From: Pandoraea terrigena
Lineage (GTDB): Bacteria; Pseudomonadota; Gammaproteobacteria; Burkholderiales; Burkholderiaceae
DNA length: 64,000 bases
Assembly (NCBI RefSeq): GCF_902459705.1
Contig: NZ_CABPRU010000004.1
Coordinates: 248,001-312,000, forward strand
Direction: 5' to 3'
Shown here: piece after piece, positions 16,905-24,661 of the stretch
Layout: every line of letters starts with the position of its first letter
Position numbering within the stretch: the stretch's first letter is position 1
The notes under the pieces: generated by a model
Told to the model about the DNA's origin: nothing
Seen by the model: only the letters and a program-made list of their open reading frames with translations
The model's database searches: none
Position numbers and translations under genes: made by a program

Positions 16905-17981
16905 CTAAGGCACGAGCGGCGGAGGGCAACCCATCCCGCACTGCGCAAGCAATGCCTGCGCCTGCGCCCCCAGGTCTTGCGCCGTCGGGCGAAACGGGAA
17001 CGGAATGGCGTCGGGCAGCCCCAGCAACATCTTGCGCGAGCTTCGCGAATACGCCGGATCGTAGTGCCGGGTGATGAGCACCTCCGAGAGTTCGCGTTGC
17101 CGCCCCTCGTCGAGCAACGTCAGCCATTGATCGATGACCGCGCGCCCATGCAGCGGAACCAGCCGGAGAAGCTGCGCACGAAAGTCGTCCGGCCGCGCCA
17201 GCAAATGACTGTACTCCTGCATCAACAGGTCGACCCGCGCGTCCAGAGCGACGCGCACCTCGACGCACGTCGTCGCCCCGCGCAGCGATGACATCAACGA
17301 CTCGGGCAGGGTGATCAGTCCGATCCGGCGGCTCTCCGCTTCGACGAACACGGGCCGCGTCGGATCCAGGCCGCGCAACGCGCCGATCAACGCGGTATCG
17401 AACGCTTTCTGAGACGGCTGGGGCACGCCCGGCATCGCCCCGAGCAGTGACCCGCGATGCACGGCCAGTGCCTCGAGATCGAGCGTCTGAGCCCCCGCGT
17501 CGGCCAGCGCATGCAACAGCCGGGTCTTGCCGCTGCCCGTGTGCCCGGCCAGCACGATGTAATCGAGCGTCGAGGGCAGCGTGCCGAGCGATGCCACGAC
17601 GTCGCGCCGGTACGCCTTGTACCCGCCCTCGAGCTGGCGCGCCCGCCAGCCGATCATGTTCATGATGAGGGTCATCGACTCAGACCGCTTCCCGCCCCGC
17701 CAGCAATAGATGAGCGGACGCCAGTTGCGCGGCCGGTCGGCGAACGTCGTGTCGAGATGCGCGGCGATATTGCGCGCGACCATGGCGGCGCCCACGCGCG
17801 AGGCATCGAACGGTGACACCTGCTTGTACATCGTGCCAACGATGACGCGCTCTTCATTGCTGAGCACCGGCGCATTGATCGCCCCGGGCATGTGGTCGTC
17901 GGCAAATTCCAGCGGTGTGCGAACGTCGATGATGTCGTCGAAGTCGCCCGCGTTTTCCAGGCGGACGCGCAGCGAGTTCAT
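16905..17981 (-). CDS. selU: tRNA 2-selenouridine synthase
   Basis: The 358-aa product replaces sulfur by selenium in the 2-thiouridine of the wobble base of certain tRNAs, using selenophosphate. It has an N-terminal rhodanese domain with catalytic Cys93 in YCWRGGKRS and a P-loop domain (GHTGSGKT, 144-151), the full SelU/MnmH layout. Its ATG overlaps the stop of the lipoprotein gene upstream as ATGA. The selD gene that makes selenophosphate is not in the window. Confidence 0.94.
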   Translation of the reverse strand: MNSLRVRLENAGDFDDIIDVRTPLEFADDHMPGAINAPVLSNEERVIVGTMYKQVSPFDASRVGAAMVARNIAAHLDTTFADRPRNWRPLIYCWRGGKRSESMTLIMNMIGWRARQLEGGYKAYRRDVVASLGTLPSTLDYIVLAGHTGSGKTRLLHALADAGAQTLDLEALAVHRGSLLGAMPGVPQPSQKAFDTALIGALRGLDPTRPVFVEAESRRIGLITLPESLMSSLRGATTCVEVRVALDARVDLLMQEYSHLLARPDDFRAQLLRLVPLHGRAVIDQWLTLLDEGRQRELSEVLITRHYDPAYSRSSRKMLLGLPDAIPFPFRPTAQDLGAQAQALLAQCGMGCPPPLVP

Positions 17982-18646
17982 CGTGCCCCCGCCAGTTGCC
18001 CGCAGTGCGTGCCGTATGGCGTGCGCGACGTCGCCTGTGCAAGCACGGCCTCGCCCAAGCCGGCCCGCACCTTCGCGGCACGATCGATAATGCGCGCCGC
18101 CGCTTCAGGGTCGCCCGCGCCGCCCAAGGCCAGCGCATAGTCGTCGAGCACCTCGGCATAGGCGAGCGGCGCCTTGCGCGACGCCTCCATGCGATCGAGC
18201 GCCCCCAGCGCGCGGCCGAAATACTTGACCGATGGCGCGTACTGCCGCTGAACCAGCGAGAGTCTCGCCAATTCGATCAACGCAGGGTACCGGAAGTGCC
18301 CCGTCAGGATATCGAGATCGTACGCGAGACTCAGCTCACGTCCGGCCTCCGTGTAGTAGCAGGTCACCCCCAACGCCCGGCCATAGTCGAAGTGCATGGC
18401 CGCGCGATGCGACGCCGGCCAACCCGACTGATCCGCCACGAGCACCGCCTGCCCGAAGGCCCGGCGCGCGCCATCCCAGTCGCCGCGCACCTCGGCAGCG
18501 CCACCCAGCGCGGCGTAGTCAGGGCCGGACGGCTTGCGCTCGGGGACACTGCACCCGGCTACGGCGAGCACGCCGCCGAGCGCGCACCCCATGGCCAACC
18601 ACGTCGAAGATCGAATCATCAGAAGAGAACACTGCCGGAAGATCAT
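17978..18646 (-). CDS. Predicted outer-membrane lipoprotein with TPR-like helices
   Basis: The 222-aa product has a lipoprotein signal ending in the lipobox VAGC (about residue 32) and then repeated alpha-helical, TPR-like stretches. I do not recognise a specific function. The ATG at 18646 was chosen because it overlaps the glycosyltransferase stop as ATGA; an ATG nine codons later also gives a good signal peptide. It lies in a chain with a GT2 enzyme and selU, and may organise a complex in the periplasm. Confidence 0.75.
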   Translation of the reverse strand: MIFRQCSLLMIRSSTWLAMGCALGGVLAVAGCSVPERKPSGPDYAALGGAAEVRGDWDGARRAFGQAVLVADQSGWPASHRAAMHFDYGRALGVTCYYTEAGRELSLAYDLDILTGHFRYPALIELARLSLVQRQYAPSVKYFGRALGALDRMEASRKAPLAYAEVLDDYALALGGAGDPEAAARIIDRAAKVRAGLGEAVLAQATSRTPYGTHCGQLAGAR

Positions 18647-20148
18647 AGGTCGCGGGACACCTCGGTCCCGCGTTCGCCCGACAGGATACCGCGTCGCACC
18701 TGAACGCCCCAACGCTGACGTCCGGTCAGGAAGTGCCCCCAGCCCAGCGCCGCCCCCGTGTGCCGCATCAACTGGAACGAAAACGGCTCCAGCACCGCCG
18801 CGACAAGCGCCCATCCGAAGCTCGTGCCGGCGCGGTGGCCAGTCCAGCGCCGGTACGCATGCACCGACCAGAGATGGAAGCCGAGATCGATGCCGATCTT
18901 GCCGAGAATGATGCCCGAGACCGGCAGCAGCACGCCAACATGGCCCTCGCACACGAACGTCACGAGCAGCGCGAACGCGGTGAGTCCGTAGATCGGCTGG
19001 AGCGTGTCGAATGCCTTCACCGGCAGCATCCAGCGGCCCAGATTGCCGTAACGGCCATTGCCGACCATATCGCGATACCAGTATTGCGTCTGGAGAAACC
19101 CAGCAAACCACCGGCGGCGCTGACGCAGGAAGCTCCTGAGCGTGCCCGGCGCATCGGTGATCGCCTGCGCACCGCCAACGACACGCACCTCCCACCCCAG
19201 GCCGTGCGTGGTCGAATACCGGCGCAGACGATGGATCAGTTCGTAGTCCTCGACCAGGCAGGCCGGGTCGAATCCGCCGACGGCCAGCACCGCCTCGCGA
19301 CGGAAACACGCGAATGCGCCCGAAATCAACAGCAGGCCGTCGGCGCGCATCCAGGCAAACCGCGAAATGAAGTTGCGGATGTATTCGTACGTCTGGAAAA
19401 GTTGCAACACGCGCGCGCTCGCCGTTCGCCCGCATACCGGCGTGAGCACACCGGTCGCGGCCACCAGCCCGGGACGGCGGGCAAACGCCTCATGCATCGC
19501 GGCGCACGCCTCGCCATCGAGCAACGTGTCGGCGTCGACCGTCATCACGATGTCCGTATCGATGTCCACCAGCGCCGCGTTGAGCGCGCGCGCCTTGCCT
19601 CCATGCGGCACGCGCAGCCATTGCAGATTCGGATAGCGCAGGCTCGGCGCGCTCAGGCCGCCTTCGCCGGGGTCGGTGAGCCCATACTCGCCGGTGAGCA
19701 ACGCGAACGTGCCGTCGCGCGAGCCGTCGTCAGCGATGACGATGACGTCCGGCACTCGCCGCCCGGCCATCAGCGCGCGCAACGTGACCGGCAACGCCGC
19801 CGCCTCGTTGTGCGCCGCGACCACCACGCCGAGCGTCAGCCGAACGGCGGCAACGTCGGGGCCGGCATCGGCGGACGTCTCGTCGGGATCGGGGCGCATC
19901 AGACGCTGCGCCTGCCAGAATACGAACGCCAGCAGCACCGTGTCATACGCGACATAGGCGACCCCGGTACCCCACGCGAAGACCCCCTTGAGGACGAAGG
20001 CCTGCGCGAACAACAGGCACCACAGCACTGCCGCGCCCGTATGCACCAGCCAACTGGCCAGCGGCGTCGGCGGACGGGTGAAGCGCGGCGAGTGAAGCTC
20101 GCGCGCGGCGTCGAGCCGCGACGCTTTGACGGTCGTGTCGACACTCAC
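18643..20148 (-). CDS. Family 2 processive-type membrane glycosyltransferase
   Basis: The 501-aa product has two N-terminal membrane segments (about 33-55 and 62-80), a GT-A domain with DDGS (140-143), a DAD metal motif, an ED pair (LVEDYEL) and RQRRRW, and more membrane segments at the C-terminus. This is the PgaC/hyaluronan-synthase/cellulose-synthase layout for making and exporting a polysaccharide. The GTG at 20148 was chosen because it overlaps the cytochrome stop; another GTG 13 codons upstream is possible. No other polysaccharide genes are near, so the product is unknown. Confidence 0.85.
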   Translation of the reverse strand: MSVDTTVKASRLDAARELHSPRFTRPPTPLASWLVHTGAAVLWCLLFAQAFVLKGVFAWGTGVAYVAYDTVLLAFVFWQAQRLMRPDPDETSADAGPDVAAVRLTLGVVVAAHNEAAALPVTLRALMAGRRVPDVIVIADDGSRDGTFALLTGEYGLTDPGEGGLSAPSLRYPNLQWLRVPHGGKARALNAALVDIDTDIVMTVDADTLLDGEACAAMHEAFARRPGLVAATGVLTPVCGRTASARVLQLFQTYEYIRNFISRFAWMRADGLLLISGAFACFRREAVLAVGGFDPACLVEDYELIHRLRRYSTTHGLGWEVRVVGGAQAITDAPGTLRSFLRQRRRWFAGFLQTQYWYRDMVGNGRYGNLGRWMLPVKAFDTLQPIYGLTAFALLVTFVCEGHVGVLLPVSGIILGKIGIDLGFHLWSVHAYRRWTGHRAGTSFGWALVAAVLEPFSFQLMRHTGAALGWGHFLTGRQRWGVQVRRGILSGERGTEVSRDL

Positions 20149-20777
20149 GGCAGCATCCGGCGGAGCACCGGGTGACGGTCGATCCACTGATGCTTGAGCG
20201 CACCGCCAATGTGCAACGCCAGCAGCACGTACAAGCCGTAGGCACAGTAGGTATGGACGTTACCGAGCACGGTGTGCCAGTGGTCCTTGCTTGCATCGTT
20301 CAACGCCATCAGGAAGCCCATGCGCGGAAACGGCACGATGCCAAACAGCACCAGCGGATGCGTCGAGGCGGCGACCCACGCCGAGTCGTGCGCCCAGCCC
20401 GTGAGCGGCAGTACGACAATCAGGACATAGAGCAGCCAATGCGCGAGATGCGCCGCCGTACGTTCCCACGAAGCGAAGACTTGCGAGAGCGCGGGCGGAC
20501 GATGCGTCGCGCGCCACAGCACACGCAGGATCGCCAGCCCCAGCACCGCGATGCCGATGGACTTGTGCAGATCGATCCAGAAGCGCACGTCGATTTTCTC
20601 GAGCGTGGCGTCGGACAGCAAGGCGATCGTCTGGCCGATGGCGACGTTACCGAGCATCAGCAAGGCGACCGCCCAGTGCAACACCATCGCCACACGAGTG
20701 TACTTGGCGTCTTCATGCAATGCCACGCCGCGCGGGGGGGCTGACACGGACGCCGCGGAGGGAGGCTGAGAGTTCAC
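20145..20777 (-). CDS. Cytochrome b561 (YodB/CybB type)
   Basis: The 210-aa membrane protein has four hydrophobic segments with histidines at their ends (VLHWAV, LHKSIG, LHIGG) that fit b-type haem ligands. Proteobacterial cytochrome b561 proteins oxidise ubiquinol, some scavenging superoxide. The start is GTG at 20777 with AGGA eight bases upstream. It heads the chain of overlapping genes that ends with selU. Confidence 0.9.
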   Translation of the reverse strand: MNSQPPSAASVSAPPRGVALHEDAKYTRVAMVLHWAVALLMLGNVAIGQTIALLSDATLEKIDVRFWIDLHKSIGIAVLGLAILRVLWRATHRPPALSQVFASWERTAAHLAHWLLYVLIVVLPLTGWAHDSAWVAASTHPLVLFGIVPFPRMGFLMALNDASKDHWHTVLGNVHTYCAYGLYVLLALHIGGALKHQWIDRHPVLRRMLP

Positions 20778-21032
20778 GTCGGTGATCCTGAAAATGCAGA
20801 AGAGGATGATTGCATAACGCGAATGGAATCGCGCTTATTCCTGAAGTTCCCCCGAAAAAGTTGTTACACGAGATTACATGCCGGGTGCAGGCGCGCGAGA
20901 TGAAAAACGTCTGAAGGTCGATATTATGCCTGTCCCCCTCGGGGCCGCCTTGCGAGGCCGGCGCAAAACCGCGATGATCGGGCATTGCGTGCGCAGCGTG
21001 AGCGGAGCCGCGCCCCCTACAGGAGACCCACC

Positions 21033-21857
21033 ATGTCACGTAGCACCGCTGAAAAACGCGCCGCCTTTCGCGAACTCCACCTTGCCGGTTGCTTTGTGAT
21101 CCCGAATCCGTGGGACGCGGGCAGTGCGCGGTATCTCGAACACGCGGGCTTCAAGGCGATTGCCTCGACCAGCTCGGGCTTTGCCTGGTCAACGGGACGC
21201 CCCGACAATGGAGTCACGCGCGACACTGTACTGGCGCACTTGCGCACGCTCGTCGACGCCACCGATCTGCCCGTCAATGCCGACTTCGAAAGCGGTTTCG
21301 GCAACACGCCAGACGAGGTCGCGCAGAGCGTCAGGATGGCCGTGGCAACAGGTGTGGCCGGCTTGTCGATAGAAGACGCGACGGGCGACGTCAATGCGCC
21401 GCTCTTCGCGCTCGACGACGCCGTTGCGCGCATGAAAGCCGCGCGCCGCGCGATCGACGAGACCGGCGGCGACACGCTTCTCATTGGTCGCGCGGAAAAT
21501 TTCTTCGCGGGCGTGCCCGATCTCGACGACGCCATCGCGCGCCTCCAGGCGTATGCCGAGGCCGGCGCCGACTGCCTTTATGCGCCGGGCATCCAGTCGG
21601 CCGAGCAGATCCGCGCCGTCGTCGAGGCCGTGGCGCCCAAACCGGTGAACGTGCTGATCGGGGCCACGTCGCCCGTGACGTTGCAGGATCTTGCCGACCT
21701 TGGCGTGCGGCGCGTGAGCGTGGGCGGTGCGCTGGCCCGTGCCGCATGGGGTGGTTTCATGCGGGCCGCGCAGGCGCTCGCCGAAGGGCGCTTTGACGGT
21801 TTCGATGGCGCCGCAAGCGGCGCCACGCTCAACGAGCTGTTCCGACCCGGCGAGTGA
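21033..21857 (+). CDS. Isocitrate lyase/PEP mutase family carboxy-lyase
   Basis: The 274-aa TIM-barrel product belongs to the PEP mutase/2-methylisocitrate lyase superfamily: NPWDAGSAR, the metal-binding NADFESGFG segment and SIEDATG are all present. It lacks the KKCGH catalytic motif of PrpB, so it is more likely a lyase or hydrolase acting on an oxaloacetate- or phosphonopyruvate-like substrate. AGGAGACC precedes the ATG. It stands alone. Confidence 0.85.
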   Translation: MSRSTAEKRAAFRELHLAGCFVIPNPWDAGSARYLEHAGFKAIASTSSGFAWSTGRPDNGVTRDTVLAHLRTLVDATDLPVNADFESGFGNTPDEVAQSVRMAVATGVAGLSIEDATGDVNAPLFALDDAVARMKAARRAIDETGGDTLLIGRAENFFAGVPDLDDAIARLQAYAEAGADCLYAPGIQSAEQIRAVVEAVAPKPVNVLIGATSPVTLQDLADLGVRRVSVGGALARAAWGGFMRAAQALAEGRFDGFDGAASGATLNELFRPGE

Positions 21858-21880
21858 CCTTGCGGGCACATCGCCGGGCC

Positions 21881-21898
21881 GCGCGTGAGGGAACGCGC
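21881..21898. terminator. Small hairpin between convergent genes
   Basis: GCGCGT and ACGCGC pair around a 6-base loop in the 46-base gap between the PEP-mutase-family gene and the NarK-type gene. There is no T-run, so it is a weak candidate. Confidence 0.3.
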
Positions 21899-21903
21899 TT
21901 CGC

Positions 21904-23292
21904 TTACTCGACGTGCGCGACGCTGCCCGCGAGCACCGCACCACCGGCGACCTCCGTGGGCAGTGCCCACGACATCCAGCGCGTGCGCAGAGCAACGACC
22001 AGCAGGAACGCAAGGGCAGCCAACGCGCCGAACGTGGCGAAGCCCATCTGGTAGCTGCCCGTCGATTCCTTGGCTATGCCCATGATGACCGGCAGATAGA
22101 AGCCACCGATCCCACCGGCCGCGCCGATGATGCCCGACATCAGGCCCGTCTTGCCTTTCCAGCGTTGCGGCACAAGCTGGAACGTAGCGCCGTTACCGAG
22201 ACCGAAGCACAAGTAGATCAGCACCAGCAGGGTGATGCCGGCACCTTGCGGGGGCATCCATGCGGCAAAGACAAAGTCGATGGCGGAAATCGCGGCGAGC
22301 AGCGCCACCAGCGCACGTACGCCGGAGATCCTGTCGGCGACCAGCCCGCCGATGGGGCGCACCAGCGCACCGAGGAACGCAAGCAGCGACATGAACAGCC
22401 CCGCTTCGATGCGCGGCATGCTGTACAGCGAGATGAGCAGCGTGGTCACGTACGACGACATGCCGACAAAGCCGCCGAACGTGATGCTGTAGACCAGCAT
22501 GATGACCCACGTGTCGCGCTCGCCGAGCACGCCACGGTAGTGACGCGGCAGCACGGCAATTGCGAGCAGCGCGCCCAGCACCGGCAGCAACAGCACGCCA
22601 GTCTTCCCTTCGCCGAACGCCCCGGCATGCACGCACAACACGAGTGCGATGAGACCGAACATCGTGATGAAGAAGCTCGTGAACGCGCGCGGTGTGCTGC
22701 CCGATTTCACGCCCTGATCCTTCGCCCAGAACACCACCGCCAGCGCGGCGAGCCCAAGCAGCGGCAGAGCGGCGCCGGCCGCACGTGTCCAGCCGTAGTG
22801 CTCGGCCAACCCCGGGAACATGAAGCCATCGAGCACCGCGCCGATGTTGCCCGCTGCCGCGAGCCCCAACACCAGCCCCTGCACCTTCGGCGGATAGTTG
22901 CTGCCGGCCATCGGCAACGCCACGGCGAAGCTCGCGCCGCCAATGCCGAGGAACACACCGAGCACGAGCAGCAACGTGTATGACGGCGCGCCCGGCATCA
23001 GCAGCAGCACGATCGACGGAATCGCCGACAAGATGATGCCCATCAGCGCGATCTTGCGACCGTCGAAGGCCTGGTACAGGTTGCCCAGTGTGACGCGCAG
23101 AATCGCCGCGCCCAGCACCGGCACGGCAACGAGAAAGCCCGTTTGCGCGGGCGTCATCGCAATGTCCTTGCTGATGAACGGCGCCAGAGGGCCGAGCATC
23201 ACCCAGACAGTGAAACCAGTGTCGAAGTAAAGAAAACACGCAACCAGCGCGCGCCAGTTGCCACTTTTCAACGATTGCGTGAGCGTGCTCAT
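21904..23292 (-). CDS. narK: NarK/NasA-type nitrate/nitrite transporter (MFS)
   Basis: The 462-aa product has 12 predicted membrane segments and the two glycine-rich NarK signatures, GLAAAGNIGAVLDGFMFP and GIIGAAGGIGGFYLP. It starts FLYFDTGFTVWVMLGPLAPF, close to nitrate-assimilation transporters. No nitrate or nitrite reductase genes are in the window. Expression seems to depend on a sigma-54 promoter and a two-hairpin antitermination leader (see 23316-23483), which argues for a role in nitrate assimilation rather than respiration; in that usage the name nasA would apply. Confidence 0.88.
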   Translation of the reverse strand: MSTLTQSLKSGNWRALVACFLYFDTGFTVWVMLGPLAPFISKDIAMTPAQTGFLVAVPVLGAAILRVTLGNLYQAFDGRKIALMGIILSAIPSIVLLLMPGAPSYTLLLVLGVFLGIGGASFAVALPMAGSNYPPKVQGLVLGLAAAGNIGAVLDGFMFPGLAEHYGWTRAAGAALPLLGLAALAVVFWAKDQGVKSGSTPRAFTSFFITMFGLIALVLCVHAGAFGEGKTGVLLLPVLGALLAIAVLPRHYRGVLGERDTWVIMLVYSITFGGFVGMSSYVTTLLISLYSMPRIEAGLFMSLLAFLGALVRPIGGLVADRISGVRALVALLAAISAIDFVFAAWMPPQGAGITLLVLIYLCFGLGNGATFQLVPQRWKGKTGLMSGIIGAAGGIGGFYLPVIMGIAKESTGSYQMGFATFGALAALAFLLVVALRTRWMSWALPTEVAGGAVLAGSVAHVE

Positions 23293-23315
23293 GGATACCC
23301 TCGTGTTCGTATGCC

Positions 23316-23368
23316 AAAAAAAAAGCGCCCCGAAGCCGTACGCCTGTGACCAGGCCCATGGCTTCGGG
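23316..23368 (-). terminator. Leader terminator in front of the nitrate transporter gene
   Basis: On the minus strand CCCGAAGCC (23368-23360) pairs with GGCTTCGGG (23337-23329), enclosing an inner GCCTG/CAGGC stem, and is followed by GCGC and nine T residues (23324-23316). The run ends 24 bases before the narK ATG, so the terminator can stop transcription before the gene unless it is disrupted. Confidence 0.85.
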
Positions 23369-23385
23369 ACGCCGTTGCCCCGAAG
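23362..23385 (-). promoter_or_regulatory. Antiterminator hairpin P2 with AACGGC hexaloop (ANTAR type)
   Basis: On the minus strand CTTCGGGGC and GTCCCGAAG form a 9-bp stem (one G-U pair) with the six-base loop AACGGC. A at loop position 1 and G at position 4 is the pattern recognised by ANTAR-domain antiterminators such as NasR, NasT and EutV. Its 3' arm shares CCCGAAG with the 5' arm of the terminator, so the two structures exclude each other. Confidence 0.75.
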
Positions 23386-23440
23386 TTCGCGCTCGCGCGC
23401 AGTGATGCATGCGGTGCAGAAAATTCGCTTGTCTTCACTC

Positions 23441-23454
23441 GGCCGCCGTTGGCC
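23441..23454 (-). promoter_or_regulatory. Leader hairpin P1 with the same AACGGC hexaloop
   Basis: GGCC-AACGGC-GGCC on the minus strand gives a 4-bp GC stem with a loop identical to that of P2. ANTAR targets consist of two such hairpins. It would lie at about position +4 of the transcript. The 55-base linker to P2 is long for the motif. Confidence 0.55.
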
Positions 23455-23467
23455 TTGCCTACTCCCA

Positions 23468-23483
23468 AGCAATTGGCGTGCCA
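23468..23483 (-). promoter_or_regulatory. Sigma-54 promoter of the nitrate transporter gene
   Basis: TGGCACGCCAATTGCT on the minus strand matches the -24/-12 consensus TGGCACG-N4-TTGCW at every defined position. The start site would be near 23457, just before hairpin P1. Confidence 0.8.
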
Positions 23484-23647
23484 TGTGCAGGAAAAAACGC
23501 TTCACGCCAGGCCAGATCCCCACAGCACAAGGCGAAGCGCGAATTCGATGTCCCGGAAAGAAGCGTGCAGTCGGCCGCGCGGCGTCGTGTGCGCGACGCC
23601 GCCGCCGACACGGCAACGGGCACGATGCCGCATCGCGATGCGGCGGC

Positions 23648-23662
23648 GCACCACAACTGTGC
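23648..23662. promoter_or_regulatory. Candidate NtrC binding site
   Basis: GCAC-N7-GTGC is the core of the NtrC consensus. The site is about 200 bases upstream of the predicted sigma-54 start, a normal enhancer distance. Confidence 0.5.
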
Positions 23663-23760
23663 CTGGGGTCATTGCGCGGAAGCATTCGTGCGCATGCACC
23701 GGGGAATGACGGCGTTGGAGGATAATCGAACCGCCCACGGCCACCGTCCCGACCGCCTCC

Positions 23761-24432
23761 ATGAACGCCAAGCTTTTCCCGCATTTGCTGCGCTTCCACC
23801 CGCGACTGCTCATCGCCATCGTCCTTGGCGTGCTTGCCGGCCTCTTCATCCAGCTTGTCGTGAAAGGGGAATTCGGCACGGCGACGCGCACGTTGATCGG
23901 CTGGAACGTCGGCGCGTGGTCGTATCTTCTGATGATCTGGTTGATGATGGTCACCGCCCCCAAGCGCAGCATCGAGCGCTTCGCCGAGCAGGAAGACCAG
24001 AGCGCGGCCGTCGTGCTCACCATGGTCAGCCTGTCGGCCATCGCCAGTGTGGCCGCCATTGTCCACGTGCTGGCGAGCGCCAAGTCCGGCGCCCCGCATC
24101 AGGCCTCCGAGCACGTGCTGTTCGCGGCCGCCACACTCATCGCCGGATGGTTTCTGGTGCCCACGATCTACACGCTGCATTACGCGCGCCTGTACTTCAC
24201 CGATACGGAATCGCCCTACGCAATGGCCTGGCCCGACCGCGACTGCGATCCGGATTACTGGGACTTCCTGTATTTCTCGTTCACCATCGCCGTCGCCTCG
24301 CAAACCGCGGATGTCGCGCTGACATCGCGCCGCATGCGACGCACCGCGCTTGCGCAGGCCATCCTTTCGTTTTTCTTCAATCTCGCCGTGCTTGGGCTGT
24401 CGATCAATATCGGCGCCGGCCTGCTCGCCTAG
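23761..24432 (+). CDS. DUF1345 membrane protein
   Basis: The 223-aa product has five or six hydrophobic segments and the DUF1345 hallmark near its end, YFSFTIAVASQTADV. The family is common in proteobacteria and its function is not known. A gene divergent from narK with no evident partner gives no clue to its role. Confidence 0.85.
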   Translation: MNAKLFPHLLRFHPRLLIAIVLGVLAGLFIQLVVKGEFGTATRTLIGWNVGAWSYLLMIWLMMVTAPKRSIERFAEQEDQSAAVVLTMVSLSAIASVAAIVHVLASAKSGAPHQASEHVLFAAATLIAGWFLVPTIYTLHYARLYFTDTESPYAMAWPDRDCDPDYWDFLYFSFTIAVASQTADVALTSRRMRRTALAQAILSFFFNLAVLGLSINIGAGLLA

Positions 24433-24558
24433 CGCCGCCCGCGTGTGACATGACGTCGCACCCGGCGAGGACATCAATCCCCGGAAAATCAGGCCACTAG
24501 CGCAAGGCGACGTGGCTATCGATGCCGCGTCAATGCGCCACATGTGACGTCTTGTCAC

Positions 24559-24646
24559 GCGTGCTGCGATGCAGCACGCCCTACCATGCAGGCAAACAAG
24601 GGGCGATCGGCAGTGATGATCGCCCGATAGACAGGGTTGGTTTGCC
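24559..24646. promoter_or_regulatory. Hairpin and nested inverted repeats upstream of cioA
   Basis: GCGTGCTGC-GAT-GCAGCACGC (24559-24579) is a perfect 9-bp hairpin that may end DUF1345 transcription. Next to it, GGGCGATC (24601-24608) and GATCGCCC (24618-24625) are nested inside GGCAAAC (24591-24597) and GTTTGCC (24640-24646). The nested repeat ends 15 bases before the cioA ATG, so it could bind a regulator or fold in the leader RNA. Confidence 0.45.
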
Positions 24647-24661
24647 TACATTGATCACGAC

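Larger units (their letters stand above)
23293..23760. other. Divergent control region of narK and the DUF1345 gene
   Basis: These 468 bases hold, from right to left, the NtrC-like site, the sigma-54 promoter, hairpins P1 and P2 and the terminator, all facing narK. I see no separate promoter for the DUF1345 gene and no coding region. Confidence 0.7.

Noticed and set aside
24651-24660. An ANR/FNR box next to cioA (TTGAT)
   Set aside because: Only one half-site is present; the second half ATCAA is missing at the right spacing.
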